Assembly: GCA_017550445.1 (NCBI GenBank)
Contig: JAFZOV010000005.1
Location: 1-53,679, forward strand
Direction: 5' to 3'
DNA length: 53,679 nt
Source of the DNA: Fibrobacter sp.
GTDB lineage: Bacteria; Fibrobacterota; Fibrobacteria; Fibrobacterales; Fibrobacteraceae
Under the pieces are notes generated by a model. It was given only the letters and a program-made list of their open reading frames with translations. It searched no databases and had not been told where the DNA came from. A program made the position numbers and the translations under genes. Numbering within the stretch: position 1 is the stretch's first letter; the number at the start of each line of letters is the position of its first letter. This document shows positions 42,023 through 51,292 of this stretch, in pieces.

Positions 42023-42311
42023 AGCTTGCATCAAAGGAGGTGCCGGATCGGGTCCGGCATGACAGCGGGAGCGGCATGCCCAAAGGCGGAGGAAAGTAAG
42101 TCGGTGAGCGAACATTAGAGGCCGAAGGCCGAATCCATGTGAGCGAAGCGAGCTCTCTTTCAGGAGCCGTGGGCGCTACAATCGGGGCGTTGCGGGGTGT
42201 CCCCGCTAGAGAGGGTGGAGAGTAACGGAGTGCGAACCAGGGGGAGGCTTCCCCCTTTTCAGGGGTGGGGTATTCTGCGCTTAAAGATGCGATTCCATCT
42301 AGGATTTTTTG
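42023..42311. other. Hairpin-rich non-coding stretch
   Basis: No credible gene. Several GC-rich hairpins: GCCGGA / TCCGGC (42043-42059), GCGGGG-TGT-CCCCGC (42192-42206), and GGGGGA / TCCCCC (42240-42255). No known riboswitch or ncRNA family is recognised. The composition is more GC-rich than the neighbouring inverted repeat. Confidence 0.4.
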
Positions 42312-42321
42312 TAAAAAAAAC

Positions 42322-42329
42322 TATATTTG
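42322..42329 (+). promoter_or_regulatory. TAnnTTTG -10 element of the DUF2062-DUF1015 gene
   Basis: TATATTTG after an A-tract; it ends 7 nt before ATG 42337 with no Shine-Dalgarno sequence. A similar A-tract plus CTATACTTAGCTCG precedes the FISUMP gene at 40751-40769. Confidence 0.5.
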
Positions 42330-42336
42330 GCTCGCA

Positions 42337-44178
42337 ATGATTCAATTTAAGCATAAGCCTATCGACAAGTCCGAGTCCAAGTACAAGAGACTGAGTCGTA
42401 TTTACTATAACCGCATGTTCCCCAAACGCCAGGATGCGCTCAAGGTGGCATGGTCGGTTGCCGCTGGCGTTTTTATCGGTATTTGGCCCACGATTGGTGT
42501 TGCTATTATTTTGACGGTTGCCTTTTGCGCCTTGTTTAGGCTTCCGAAGGTGCCTGGGATAGTTTCTTCTTTCGTTGCTAACCCTCTTACCCAGTTCGGT
42601 TTCTTTTACCCGTCGGGTTACGCCATCGGTTGCTGGATTTTAAAGCCTGAAAAAATCAATTTTGACTTCCTTTCGGAATTTGAAGGTCTCTCCTTCAAGA
42701 ACTGCGTGTCGGTCATTTCTCACTTGTGGCATGATGCCGCGGGTCACCTGGCCGCTTTTATGATTGGAATTACGATTGTGGCCGCCATTGGTGGCATAAT
42801 CTTCTTTTTCTTGGCCTATTTTATTGTAAATTATCGCAAGAAAAAGTGGCTGGATGCAAAGACAAGCTACATCCAGAGCTTGATTGCCGAAGACGAAGCT
42901 TTAATTAAAGCAGCACACAAAGGAAAACACCCTATGATGCATATTTATCCGTTCAAGGCGCTGCGCCCGGTGAACCCGGCCGAAGCCGAAACGATTTCTG
43001 CCCTCCCGTACGACGTGATGAACCGCGCCGAAGCGAAGGCTATGGCAGAAGGTCTCCCTCATTCCTACCTGCGCGTGACCCGTGCCGAATTGGAATTGCC
43101 GGATGAACTCGATGCCTATGACCCGAAGGTTTATGCGCACGCTCGCGAAAACCTCGACAAGATGATTGCCGATGGCGTTATCGCTTACGACAAGAAGCCT
43201 TGCCTCTATGTTTACCGCCAAACCATGAACGGTCGCGAACAGTACGGTCTCGTTTGCTGCGTGCCCGCTGCTGACTACTTTAACGGCATTATCAAGAAGC
43301 ACGAACTGACTCGTGCCGACAAGGAAGAAGACCGTCTGCGCCATGTGCTCGCCACCAACGCCAACACCGGTCCGGTGTTCCTGACCTACCGCGATCAGGG
43401 CCAGTTCGACGTGTTCGGTGCCGTGACTAAGCGTAAGCCTGTTTACGATTTCGTGAGCAAGGGCGACGGTTTCGGCCACACGGTTTGGATCATTGATGAC
43501 GATGCCGAAATCGAAGCAATCCGCAAGTCTTTCGAAGCCGTTCCGGTGAGCTACATTGCCGATGGTCACCACCGCAGTGCTGCAGGTGCTCGCGCCGCTA
43601 GCTTCCGCGCTGAACAGAACCCGAACAACACCGGTGACGAAGAATACAATCGTTACCTCGCCATCCTCTTCCCGAGCACTCAGCTCAAGATTCTGGACTA
43701 CAACCGCGTTCTTAAGGACTTGAACGGTCGTACTCCGGAACAGCTCATGGAAGAAATGAAGAAGGTGTTCGATATCGAAGCCCTCGACAAGATGCAGAGC
43801 CCGGCCAAGCAGAACCAGGTGAACTTCTACATGGGCGGCAAGTGGTATGCTTGCACGTTCAAGGCCGAATACCTGAAGAACCTCGGTCCGGTCGATAGCC
43901 TCGATGTGGCTCTCCTCCAGAAGCTTATCTTGAAGCCGCTCTTTGATATCGACGATCCGCGTACTTCCAAGCGCATCGACTTTGTCGGTGGCATCCGCGG
44001 TCTCGGCGAACTCGTGAAGCGTGTGGATAGCGGTGAATGCGCTTGCGCCTTCGCTATGTATCCGACGACTCTCGATCAGCTCATGAACATCGCCGATGCT
44101 GGCGAAATCATGCCGCCGAAGAGCACCTGGTTTGAACCGAAGCTCCGCGACGGTCTGTTGGTTCACTCGCTGGACTAA
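42337..44178 (+). CDS. DUF2062-DUF1015 fusion protein
   Basis: 613 residues from ATG 42337. Residues 1-190 form a DUF2062 membrane domain with helices at about 38-60, 65-95 and 145-175 (AAGVFIGIWPTIGVAIILTV). From M200 the sequence HIYPFKALRPVNP begins a complete DUF1015 protein (about 414 residues), including DGHHRSAAGARA and GVRG-like FVGGIRGLGELV. Internal ATGs at 42934 and 42937 are preceded by AAAGGA (42919-42924), so DUF1015 may also be made alone. Functions of both domains are unknown; DUF1015 has been linked to serine-kinase-like activity in some bacteria. Confidence 0.85.
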   Translation: MIQFKHKPIDKSESKYKRLSRIYYNRMFPKRQDALKVAWSVAAGVFIGIWPTIGVAIILTVAFCALFRLPKVPGIVSSFVANPLTQFGFFYPSGYAIGCWILKPEKINFDFLSEFEGLSFKNCVSVISHLWHDAAGHLAAFMIGITIVAAIGGIIFFFLAYFIVNYRKKKWLDAKTSYIQSLIAEDEALIKAAHKGKHPMMHIYPFKALRPVNPAEAETISALPYDVMNRAEAKAMAEGLPHSYLRVTRAELELPDELDAYDPKVYAHARENLDKMIADGVIAYDKKPCLYVYRQTMNGREQYGLVCCVPAADYFNGIIKKHELTRADKEEDRLRHVLATNANTGPVFLTYRDQGQFDVFGAVTKRKPVYDFVSKGDGFGHTVWIIDDDAEIEAIRKSFEAVPVSYIADGHHRSAAGARAASFRAEQNPNNTGDEEYNRYLAILFPSTQLKILDYNRVLKDLNGRTPEQLMEEMKKVFDIEALDKMQSPAKQNQVNFYMGGKWYACTFKAEYLKNLGPVDSLDVALLQKLILKPLFDIDDPRTSKRIDFVGGIRGLGELVKRVDSGECACAFAMYPTTLDQLMNIADAGEIMPPKSTWFEPKLRDGLLVHSLD

Positions 44179-44233
44179 TACCGGCTTCGCCGTAGTTCCT
44201 AGTTAAAAGTTACTAGGAGATGAAAATAAATGA

Positions 44234-44261
44234 CGCCTCACTATGTGAGGCGCTTTTTTTT
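44234..44261 (+). terminator. Terminator after the DUF1015 fusion
   Basis: Stem CGCCTCAC / GTGAGGCG with loop TAT, followed by C and a T-run. Confidence 0.9.
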
Positions 44262-44285
44262 GTCACCGTGTAATCTTAAAAGAAT

Positions 44286-45431
44286 TTATTCGTTGGTGTT
44301 GGTTGCTTCCTCGGATTCTTCTTCCTGAGTTAGAAGCGAGAGAACGTAATCCATGGCGCGGTTGGCGTAACGCTGAATGGGGTAGATGACTTTAACCTTG
44401 ATTTGGTCCGGCCATTCCATGTATCGCCCGATAAAGTCCTTGTGCGTAAAGTAACCGAGTTCGCGTGAATCGGGGCAGTTTGCGCCCTTGAGGCATGTCA
44501 GATAGTAGCAGTCTTCTTCGATGATGATTTTGTTCAAAGGCTCGTCCAGATAAACTTCCGGTTCTGGCTCCGTTACTTTTGCGACGGCCGAATCTTTTTG
44601 AGTTGTGTCGGCTTTTGCGGTCTTGCTGGAATCAACATGTGCGACTTTGACGGAATCGGTCTTAGCGGAATCGCTTACTGTAGAATCTGCAGACATTGTA
44701 GGCGGGGGCGTGAGCTCTAATTTGGCAGGCTTTAGGCGGAAGAGTTCGCGCTTGATTTTGATGGGGGCGTTGCCCGGTTCGGCCTGTCGAATCTGGAGTT
44801 CAATCAGGTAGCGGTCTTGCCAAGGTAAGAAGTCGATTTCTTTAAGGCTTACCTGACGGTTTGCAATTTTTGTGGCACCCACACGGTCGATGTTGATTTC
44901 GCGGTCTCCTTGCCAGAGGCTAGACTTGACTGCAATTTTTTCACCGTGGGTATGCAAGTAGGTGAGGATGTAATCCTGCTCCACTTCGTTTAGTTTGTCG
45001 AAATAGAGGGTGTCTCCGGCCTTGGGAATATAGATGGTCTTGCTCTGGATAAATGCGTCTTCGCCCTTCCACTTGAAACTGCGGTGGGGGGTACGGACAT
45101 GTCCCTTGTCGGTGATTTCGATGGTGTCGCCTGGCATGGCAAGAACCCTGCGGACCATGGTCTCGCCGCTTTTGAGCGTAAGCCAGACCACGTCTTGGTC
45201 TTTTACCTGGGCCAGACACTGGGGGAGTTTGCACATCCAGTGGGTGGACTGCTCCTTGAACTTGGGCGTCATGGAGGCGTCCATGATTTTTACCGGTGCT
45301 ATAGCGTAGATGCGCCCGACAAAAGAGACTCCGAGTACAACCAGCAAAAACAGGAACAACAGAAAGATATGGCTCTGCGAATTCTTTCGCTGAAGCCTTT
45401 TAACCTTTCTGGAAAGTCCTGATGAAAACAA
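44286..45431 (-). CDS. Signal peptidase I-like protein with altered active site
   Basis: 381 residues, TTG start one base after the lepA stop; GGAG at the end of lepA serves as ribosome site. One membrane helix (about 21-43) precedes the catalytic box: S53 in MDASMTPKF matches the nucleophile. The lysine box reads MVRRVLAMPGD, with R94 where the general-base lysine normally stands (IKR...LPGD). The late GDN box is also altered (LKGANCPDSRELGYF, keeping DSR). A Lys/Thr/Asp-rich insertion of about 80 residues lies between (about 215-290). The family assignment is good; catalytic activity is doubtful. Confidence 0.78.
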   Translation of the reverse strand: MFSSGLSRKVKRLQRKNSQSHIFLLFLFLLVVLGVSFVGRIYAIAPVKIMDASMTPKFKEQSTHWMCKLPQCLAQVKDQDVVWLTLKSGETMVRRVLAMPGDTIEITDKGHVRTPHRSFKWKGEDAFIQSKTIYIPKAGDTLYFDKLNEVEQDYILTYLHTHGEKIAVKSSLWQGDREINIDRVGATKIANRQVSLKEIDFLPWQDRYLIELQIRQAEPGNAPIKIKRELFRLKPAKLELTPPPTMSADSTVSDSAKTDSVKVAHVDSSKTAKADTTQKDSAVAKVTEPEPEVYLDEPLNKIIIEEDCYYLTCLKGANCPDSRELGYFTHKDFIGRYMEWPDQIKVKVIYPIQRYANRAMDYVLSLLTQEEESEEATNTNE

Positions 45432-45432
45432 A

Positions 45433-47253
45433 TTAATCTCCGTTGTTGGTTGAATTGTCGCTCAAAGAAAGTACGGCGAGGAATGCCTTCTGCGGCACTT
45501 CGACAGAGCCGATGCTCTTCATGCGCTTCTTACCTTCTTTCTGCTTTTCGAGGAGCTTGCGCTTACGGGTAATGTCACCGCCGTAGCACTTGGCGAGCAC
45601 GTCCTTACGCACGGCCTTCACCGTAGAGCGGCTGATGATTTTACCGCCGATAGCACCTTGAATGGCAACGTCGAACTGTTGGCGCGGAATCAAATCTTTA
45701 AGCTTCACGCAGATGGCGTTTGCGTAAGTATGCGCCTTGTCCTTGTGGATAATCACCGAGAAAGCATCCACCGGGTCGCCGTTCAAGAGGATATCGAGCT
45801 TCACCAGGTTGTTTCTGCGGTATTCGCTCGGGGCGTAGTCGAGGCCCGCATAGCCGCGGCTTACAGACTTCAGACGGTCGTAGAAGTCGAACATGATTTC
45901 GGCGAGAGGCAGGTTATACTTGAGAATCACCTTTTCTTCGTCGAGGTATTCCATCGTTTCGAATTCGCCGCGCTTTTCTTCGCAGAGCGTCATGAGTGCA
46001 CCTACGAATTCCTTGGGCGTAAAAATCTGCGCCTTCACGTAAGGTTCTTCGATATGGTCGTAGCGGCTTGCATCGGGGAGCTTCGAGGGGCTTTCGATTT
46101 TCACCATGGTACCGTCGCTCATGTACACGTGGTATTCCACGTTCGGAACCGTCGTGATGATGTCTACGTTGAATTCGCGGTCCAGACGTTCCTGTACGAT
46201 TTCCATGTGCAGAAGTCCGAGGAATCCGGTGCGGAAGCCGAAACCAAGCGCTTCAGAAGTTTCAGGTTCCCAACTGAGGGCGGAATCGTTCAGGCGAAGT
46301 TTTTCCAGGGCTTCACGCAAGTCCTTGTAGTCTTCCGGGTTAATGGGGTAGATGCCGGAATAGATCATCGGCAAAATATCCTTGTAGCCCGGGAGCGGTT
46401 CGTCGGCAGGGTTTGCGGAATCGGTCAAGGTATCACCGATTTTCACGTCGCTAATTGTTTTGACGTTCGCAAGTACGTAACCGACCATGCCTTCCGAAAG
46501 TTCGGGACGCGGATCGCGGCGCATGCTGAAGGTTCCGACTTCGGTCACCATGTATTCGGCACCGGTCTTCATCATCTTGATCTTCATGCCGGCCTTGAGT
46601 GTGCCTTCCACAATGCGGATATAGTTGATCACGCCGCGGTAAGAGTCGTACACAGAATCGAAGATGAGTGCCTTCAGGGGCTTTCCGCTGTCGCCCTTGG
46701 GGGCGGGAATTTCGTCGACGATTTTGTCGAGAACCTGTTCCACGTTCAGGCCGGTCTTTGCCGAAATGCGGGGAATCTTGTCTGGATCGTAACCGAGCAG
46801 GTCGCCCACCAGCTGCGCAATGTGGTCGGGCTGTGCGCCCGGAAGGTCCACCTTGTTTAGCACCGGGATGATTTCCAAATCGTTTTCCAGGGCCAGGTAC
46901 AAGTTCGAAAGTGTCTGGGCTTCGATACCCTGGCTTGCGTCTACCACGAGAATTGCACCTTCGCAAGCGGCGAGGGAACGGCTGACTTCGTAGGTAAAGT
47001 CCACGTGCCCCGGAGTGTCGATCATGTTCAAAATGTATTCTTTGCCGTCGCGTTCATAAACCATGCGGATGGCGTGGGCCTTGATGGTGATGCCACGTTC
47101 GCGTTCCAAGTCCATATCGTCCAAGAGCTGGTTCGTCATTTCGTTTTTGGCGACGGTCTTGGTCAGTTCGATCATTCGGTCGGCAAGAGTAGATTTGCCG
47201 TGGTCAATGTGGGCGATAATGCTGAAATTTCTGATGTTGTCGTTTTGCGGCAT
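45433..47253 (-). CDS. lepA: Elongation factor 4 (LepA)
   Basis: 606 residues. Ribosomal GTPase that back-translocates or helps assemble ribosomes. G1 [10 protein letters not shown], switch [14 protein letters not shown], then EF-G-like domains and the LepA-specific C-terminal domain ([18 protein letters not shown]). Length is standard. It is directly followed by the signal-peptidase-like gene, the classical lepA-lepB order. Confidence 0.97.
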   Translation of the reverse strand: MPQNDNIRNFSIIAHIDHGKSTLADRMIELTKTVAKNEMTNQLLDDMDLERERGITIKAHAIRMVYERDGKEYILNMIDTPGHVDFTYEVSRSLAACEGAILVVDASQGIEAQTLSNLYLALENDLEIIPVLNKVDLPGAQPDHIAQLVGDLLGYDPDKIPRISAKTGLNVEQVLDKIVDEIPAPKGDSGKPLKALIFDSVYDSYRGVINYIRIVEGTLKAGMKIKMMKTGAEYMVTEVGTFSMRRDPRPELSEGMVGYVLANVKTISDVKIGDTLTDSANPADEPLPGYKDILPMIYSGIYPINPEDYKDLREALEKLRLNDSALSWEPETSEALGFGFRTGFLGLLHMEIVQERLDREFNVDIITTVPNVEYHVYMSDGTMVKIESPSKLPDASRYDHIEEPYVKAQIFTPKEFVGALMTLCEEKRGEFETMEYLDEEKVILKYNLPLAEIMFDFYDRLKSVSRGYAGLDYAPSEYRRNNLVKLDILLNGDPVDAFSVIIHKDKAHTYANAICVKLKDLIPRQQFDVAIQGAIGGKIISRSTVKAVRKDVLAKCYGGDITRKRKLLEKQKEGKKRMKSIGSVEVPQKAFLAVLSLSDNSTNNGD

Positions 47254-47385
47254 AAGTGCGATAAGATTATCGGGTGAATCCTGCTTTTTTTCGGGCTAAA
47301 TATAGAAAATGCGCATGTGGGCTTTGATAAAAAAAGCTATATTATCAATATAAAACAAAGATGTGCACCATCAATCATGGTTGAT

Positions 47386-47925
47386 ATGAAAAGACCTTTA
47401 GTTCTTGTCGCCCTTGTTTCCGCTCTTGTTCTTGGCTTCTTCAGTTTTGGATTTGCCGAGGGAAAAGTGTTCAACAAGGATTACTCCGGTATTAAGTCAA
47501 TCGAAGCCACCATCGAAACCCACGAAGGCAAGATCCTGTTGGAACTTGATTTCAAGGCTGCTCCGAATACGGTTGCCAATTTTGTGGACCTTGCAAATAA
47601 GGGCTTTTACAATGGTTTAACCTTTCACCGCGTCATTCCTGGCTTTATGATCCAGGGTGGTGACCCCGAGGGCAATGGCAGGGGTGGTCCTGGTTATTCC
47701 ATCGATGACGAAATCAGTTCTTTAAAGCACGAAGCCGGGGTAATTTCCATGGCTAATCGTGGCCCGAATACGAACGGCTCGCAATTTTTCATCACGCAGA
47801 CTCCGCAGCACCACCTAGATGGCAAGCATACGGTTTTCGGCAAGGTTCTTGAAGGCGAAGATGTGGTTTGCCGCATTGAACAAGATGATAAAATTATTAA
47901 CATCTCTATCGTGGAAAAGAAGTAA
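47386..47925 (+). CDS. Secreted cyclophilin-type peptidyl-prolyl isomerase
   Basis: 179 residues from ATG 47386 (ATG 47377 also possible). Signal peptide [24 protein letters not shown]. Cyclophilin core: [29 protein letters not shown], then [24 protein letters not shown]. Probably periplasmic. The Ala/Lys/Pro-rich gene begins 3 nt after it. Confidence 0.92.
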   Translation: MKRPLVLVALVSALVLGFFSFGFAEGKVFNKDYSGIKSIEATIETHEGKILLELDFKAAPNTVANFVDLANKGFYNGLTFHRVIPGFMIQGGDPEGNGRGGPGYSIDDEISSLKHEAGVISMANRGPNTNGSQFFITQTPQHHLDGKHTVFGKVLEGEDVVCRIEQDDKIINISIVEKK

Positions 47926-47928
47926 TCT

Positions 47929-49029
47929 ATGAGTTCTAAAAAAGCATCGTCCAAGGCAGCCAAGGCTCCGGCAAAGAAACCCGCAGCTAAGCCTGCAAAG
48001 AAGACCGCTCCTGCTAAACCTGCAGCCAAGGCCCCGGCAAAGAAACCTGTTGCCAAGCCTGCAAAGAAGGCCGCACCAGCCAAGCCCGCCAAGGCTGCTC
48101 CTGCGAAAAAGCCTGCTGCAAAGCCCGCAGTCAAGGCTCCGGCAAAACCGGCCAAGCCCGTTGCTGCTCCGAAGGCTAAGGACTCTAAGAAGACTGTTGC
48201 TAAGGTTGCCGCAAAGCCGGCTGCCAAGGCCGCTGCCCCTAAGGCCGCCGCCAAGCCTGCAAAGAAACCGGCTCCTGTAGCAGCGAAGCCCGCTAAGGTC
48301 GCTCCTGCTGCAAAGCCTGTTGCAAAGGCTCCGGCAAAGGCTGCCGCTCCTAAGGCCGCCGCAAAGCCCGAACCGAAGCCCGCCAAGGCTGCTCCGGCTG
48401 CAAAGCCCGTCGAAAAGCCTGTAGAAAAGGCTCCCGCAAAGGTTGAAGCTAAGCCTGCAGCAAAGCCGGTAGAAGTCGAACAGCCGGTTGAAACTCCGGT
48501 TGCCGAAAAGAAATCCAAGAACGCTCCGGATTATGCTTACGCTGTGCTCCTCCAGGGGGTTAAGCGTCTTTCGAAGACCATCATGTTCATCAAGGTCGAT
48601 GAATCCGAAGACCGCTCCAACAAGAAGAAAATGTCGAGCGATGTCAAGAACTTGGACATGAAGCCGACGTCTGCCATTCGCCACAAGTCTTCTCTTGCCG
48701 AAGAAACGCAGGAAGAACTGACGGAACGCATTCTTAAGGAACTGGAAGAACAGAACAAGATGTTCGAACGCGAAGCTGCCACGCAGATGTGCACGCGCTG
48801 CAACCGCAACCTTGTTTCTCCGGAATTCTGGGTCGATAAGCACCTCGGTTTTTGTGAAGAATGTGCCGCCATCCTTAAGCTCGGTCAGTCCAAGGAAGCC
48901 CGCAAGGTGGAATACCAGCTGGGTGCCATGGACGGTGACTCCTTGGATGAAGAAGATGACGATATTATCGGACCGGACGCCGACGACTTGAAGGCCGCCG
49001 AAGAAGATCTCGCCGAAATGGAAGATTAG
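47929..49029 (+). CDS. Ala/Lys/Pro-repeat protein with C-terminal zinc ribbon and acidic tail
   Basis: 366 residues, no signal peptide. Residues about 5-190 are PAKKPAAKPAKK-type repeats, a histone H1-like basic region likely to bind DNA or RNA. A middle helical part follows. Residues 288-312 form a four-Cys zinc ribbon (C288-TR-C291 ... C309-EE-C312) like TraR/DksA proteins. The end (about 335-366) is very acidic (DEEDDDIIGPDADD). I know no named protein with this combination. The gene starts 3 nt after the cyclophilin gene, so it is co-transcribed with it. Confidence 0.85.
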   Translation: MSSKKASSKAAKAPAKKPAAKPAKKTAPAKPAAKAPAKKPVAKPAKKAAPAKPAKAAPAKKPAAKPAVKAPAKPAKPVAAPKAKDSKKTVAKVAAKPAAKAAAPKAAAKPAKKPAPVAAKPAKVAPAAKPVAKAPAKAAAPKAAAKPEPKPAKAAPAAKPVEKPVEKAPAKVEAKPAAKPVEVEQPVETPVAEKKSKNAPDYAYAVLLQGVKRLSKTIMFIKVDESEDRSNKKKMSSDVKNLDMKPTSAIRHKSSLAEETQEELTERILKELEEQNKMFEREAATQMCTRCNRNLVSPEFWVDKHLGFCEECAAILKLGQSKEARKVEYQLGAMDGDSLDEEDDDIIGPDADDLKAAEEDLAEMED

Positions 49030-49059
49030 TTCCGGACGTATTCCGACAAAATAAATTAA

Positions 49060-49095
49060 AAATCCGCTCCCGGTTCAACCGAGGGCGGATTTCTT
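49060..49095. terminator. Terminator between the zinc protein and lexA
   Basis: Stem AAATCCGC / GCGGATTT with additional inner pairing around CGGTT / AACCG, flanked by A-rich and T-rich runs. It can serve both convergent genes. Confidence 0.75.
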
Positions 49096-49136
49096 TATAA
49101 GCGAGTTAATGAGGCGCCGCGGGGGCGCAGTCTATA

Positions 49137-49787
49137 TTAGTTCACCTTGCGCATGACACCGATGAGCTTACCGGCGATAGAGAAGTGCTTGTCCTTCTTG
49201 ACGATGATCGGGCGGTAGCGCGGGTTTGCCGGACGCAGTTCAATGTGGTCTGCAGCGGGGTGGTAGTACTTGACCGTAGCTTCGTTGTCGACCTGTGCCA
49301 CGATGATTTCGCCGCGATCGGCTGTTTTTTGCTGGCGGGCGAAGATGAGGTCGCCGTCGAGAATGCCTGCGTTGATCATGGAGTCGCCTTTGACGCGGAG
49401 CGCAAAGACATCGGAACGGCAAGCGAGGAAGTCGCGGTCGATGGTGACTGTGCCTTCGAGGTTCTGCACGGCAAGAATCGGCGTACCGGCAGCGACGCGG
49501 CCCACGATAGGAATTTCAATGGTATTGGCCGGTGCTTCCGAAGATTCGTTGTTTCCGCTATCGACAACTTCGATACCGCGGCTAAGTCTGGGGGAGCGGT
49601 TGATGTAACCCTTCTTGATGAGGGCGGCGAGGATGGAACGGACTCCGTTCGTCGAAGAAATTTCGAAATGGTTGCCGATTTCGCGAACGGTAGGCGGCAT
49701 GCGATTTTCCTTGGCATACTTCTTGATGTATTCAAGGATTTCTTCTTGACGAGTGGTTAGCTCCTTGCGTTTGCTGTTGTTTTCCAT
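49137..49787 (-). CDS. lexA: LexA repressor
   Basis: 216 residues. SOS repressor: N-terminal winged HTH (about 8-70, [30 protein letters not shown]), cleavage site A100-G101 in VGRVAAGTP, catalytic S136 in GDSMINAG and K173 in ATVKYY. A LexA box at 49828-49841 lies upstream, so it represses itself. Start chosen by GAGG upstream of ATG 49787. Confidence 0.97.
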   Translation of the reverse strand: MENNSKRKELTTRQEEILEYIKKYAKENRMPPTVREIGNHFEISSTNGVRSILAALIKKGYINRSPRLSRGIEVVDSGNNESSEAPANTIEIPIVGRVAAGTPILAVQNLEGTVTIDRDFLACRSDVFALRVKGDSMINAGILDGDLIFARQQKTADRGEIIVAQVDNEATVKYYHPAADHIELRPANPRYRPIIVKKDKHFSIAGKLIGVMRKVN

Positions 49788-49827
49788 GGTAAACCTCGCT
49801 TTTTATAAATTCTATGTACAAATATAA

Positions 49828-49841
49828 TGCACAATTGGGCA
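49828..49841 (-). promoter_or_regulatory. LexA operator (SOS box) of lexA
   Basis: On the minus strand TGCCC-AATT-GTGCA exactly fits the Fibrobacter succinogenes LexA box TGCNC-N4-GTGCA as I recall it. It lies about 40 nt before the lexA start, the expected position for autoregulation. Confidence 0.85.
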
Positions 49842-49939
49842 AATGTCAATAGGTTCACTGCACAAAAATTCATTATTTTACAAACAAAAATGAAAAAGCC
49901 CACTTTTGGTGGGCCTGGAAGGGAATATGTAAAGCCGGA

Positions 49940-51187
49940 TTAGTGCACCGGCGGGAAGAACAGGTAGGCGATTGCAATTGCCGCAATGACTCCGGCTGCA
50001 TCAGCAATTAATGCGCAGGTGACGGCGTGGCGAGTCTTTTTGACGCCTACGGAACCGAAGTAAACGGCGATAATGTAGAATGTCGTATCGGCGGCACCCT
50101 GGAACATGCAACTGAGGCGTCCTGCGAAGCTATCCGGCCCAAGAGTTTTCATTGCATCGATCATCATGCCGCGGGCACCGCTTCCGCTTAGGGGTTTCAT
50201 GATGGCGGTGGGGAGGGCGGGGACAACGTCGTTACCGATACCGCAAAGGCCAAGAATCCAGGAGACTCCGTTCAGCAACAGGTCCATGGCACCGCTCGCG
50301 CGGAATACGGCCACGCCAACAAGGATTGCCACCAGGTTCGGGATAATCATGACGGCGGTGTGGAAACCGTCTTTAGCGCCTTCGACAAAGGCTTCGTATG
50401 CCTGAATCTTCTTGTAGACTGCAAGACCCAAGAAAGCCACGATAATGCCGAATAATGCGATTCCGCTAATCAAGAGGCTGGTGGTGCCGATGGCTTCGGC
50501 GGAAAGGCGGCTAAAGTACACCATGATTGAAATGACGCAGGCCGAAAGTCCGGCAAGCCAGGCGACGGTAACGGGGTCCTTCAGCTTTACCTTCTGGAAA
50601 AAGCTCAGGGCAAAAATGCCGGCCAGGGTGCTAAAGAATGTGGAAAGCAAAAGCGGCAAAAAGACATCGCTCGGGTTAGAGGCTCCCAGCTGGGCTCGGT
50701 ACGTCATGATGCTTACGGGAATCAGCGTAAGGCCGCTAGCGTTCAGCACCAGGAACATAATCTGGGAATTGCTAGCGACGGACTTGTCTTCGTTGGGGTT
50801 GATTTCTTGCAGCTGCTTCATGGCCTGGAGCCCCATTGGCGTGGCTGCGTTGTCGAGACCGAGCATGTTGGCACTGATGTTCATGAGCATGGTGCCGATA
50901 ACCGGGTGGTTCTTGGGAATCTCGGGGAAAAGGCGGCTGAACAGGGGCGAAACGATCTTGGCCAGAATCTGCACAGCACCGGCCTTTTCGCCAATCTTCA
51001 TGATGCCGAGCCAAAGGGAGAGAATTCCCGTAAGGCCGAGGGCGATTTCGAAGGCCGTTTTCGACATGTCGAATGCGCCAAGAATAGCCTTGTTGAAAAT
51101 TCCTGAGTCGCCGAATGCAAGCCACTGGACCACGCAGGCGATAAATGCTCCAAAAAAGAATATGAGCCAAATGATGTTCAAGACCAT
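49940..51187 (-). CDS. SpmA/SpmB-like nucleoside-recognition (Gate) membrane protein
   Basis: 415 residues, about ten membrane helices. Residues about 1-200 match SpmA (MLMNISANMLGLDNAATPMGLQAM), residues about 245-415 match SpmB (FVEGAKDGFHTAVMIIPNLVAILVGVAVF, PLSGSGARG). Separate proteins in Bacillus spore maturation, they are fused here. Fibrobacter does not sporulate, so the role must differ; transport by Gate domains is plausible. No partner gene is adjacent. Confidence 0.88.
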   Translation of the reverse strand: MVLNIIWLIFFFGAFIACVVQWLAFGDSGIFNKAILGAFDMSKTAFEIALGLTGILSLWLGIMKIGEKAGAVQILAKIVSPLFSRLFPEIPKNHPVIGTMLMNISANMLGLDNAATPMGLQAMKQLQEINPNEDKSVASNSQIMFLVLNASGLTLIPVSIMTYRAQLGASNPSDVFLPLLLSTFFSTLAGIFALSFFQKVKLKDPVTVAWLAGLSACVISIMVYFSRLSAEAIGTTSLLISGIALFGIIVAFLGLAVYKKIQAYEAFVEGAKDGFHTAVMIIPNLVAILVGVAVFRASGAMDLLLNGVSWILGLCGIGNDVVPALPTAIMKPLSGSGARGMMIDAMKTLGPDSFAGRLSCMFQGAADTTFYIIAVYFGSVGVKKTRHAVTCALIADAAGVIAAIAIAYLFFPPVH

Positions 51188-51233
51188 GATTAAAAGTTAG
51201 CAAAAATATTTTTTTTATTGCATAAAAAGATAG

Positions 51234-51255
51234 GCTCCTAGAAATCTCTAGGAGC
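51234..51255 (-). terminator. Terminator of the small lipoprotein gene
   Basis: Stem GCTCCTAGA / TCTAGGAGC with loop AATC; on the minus strand a CTATCTTTTTATG T-rich tract follows. Confidence 0.75.
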
Positions 51256-51292
51256 ACTATCAATTCAAAAACGACGGATTTAAGATTTACGA

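Noticed and set aside
42023..42311. Known riboswitch upstream of the DUF2062-DUF1015 gene
   Set aside because: Hairpins are simple and do not match any riboswitch core I know; the promoter lies after them.
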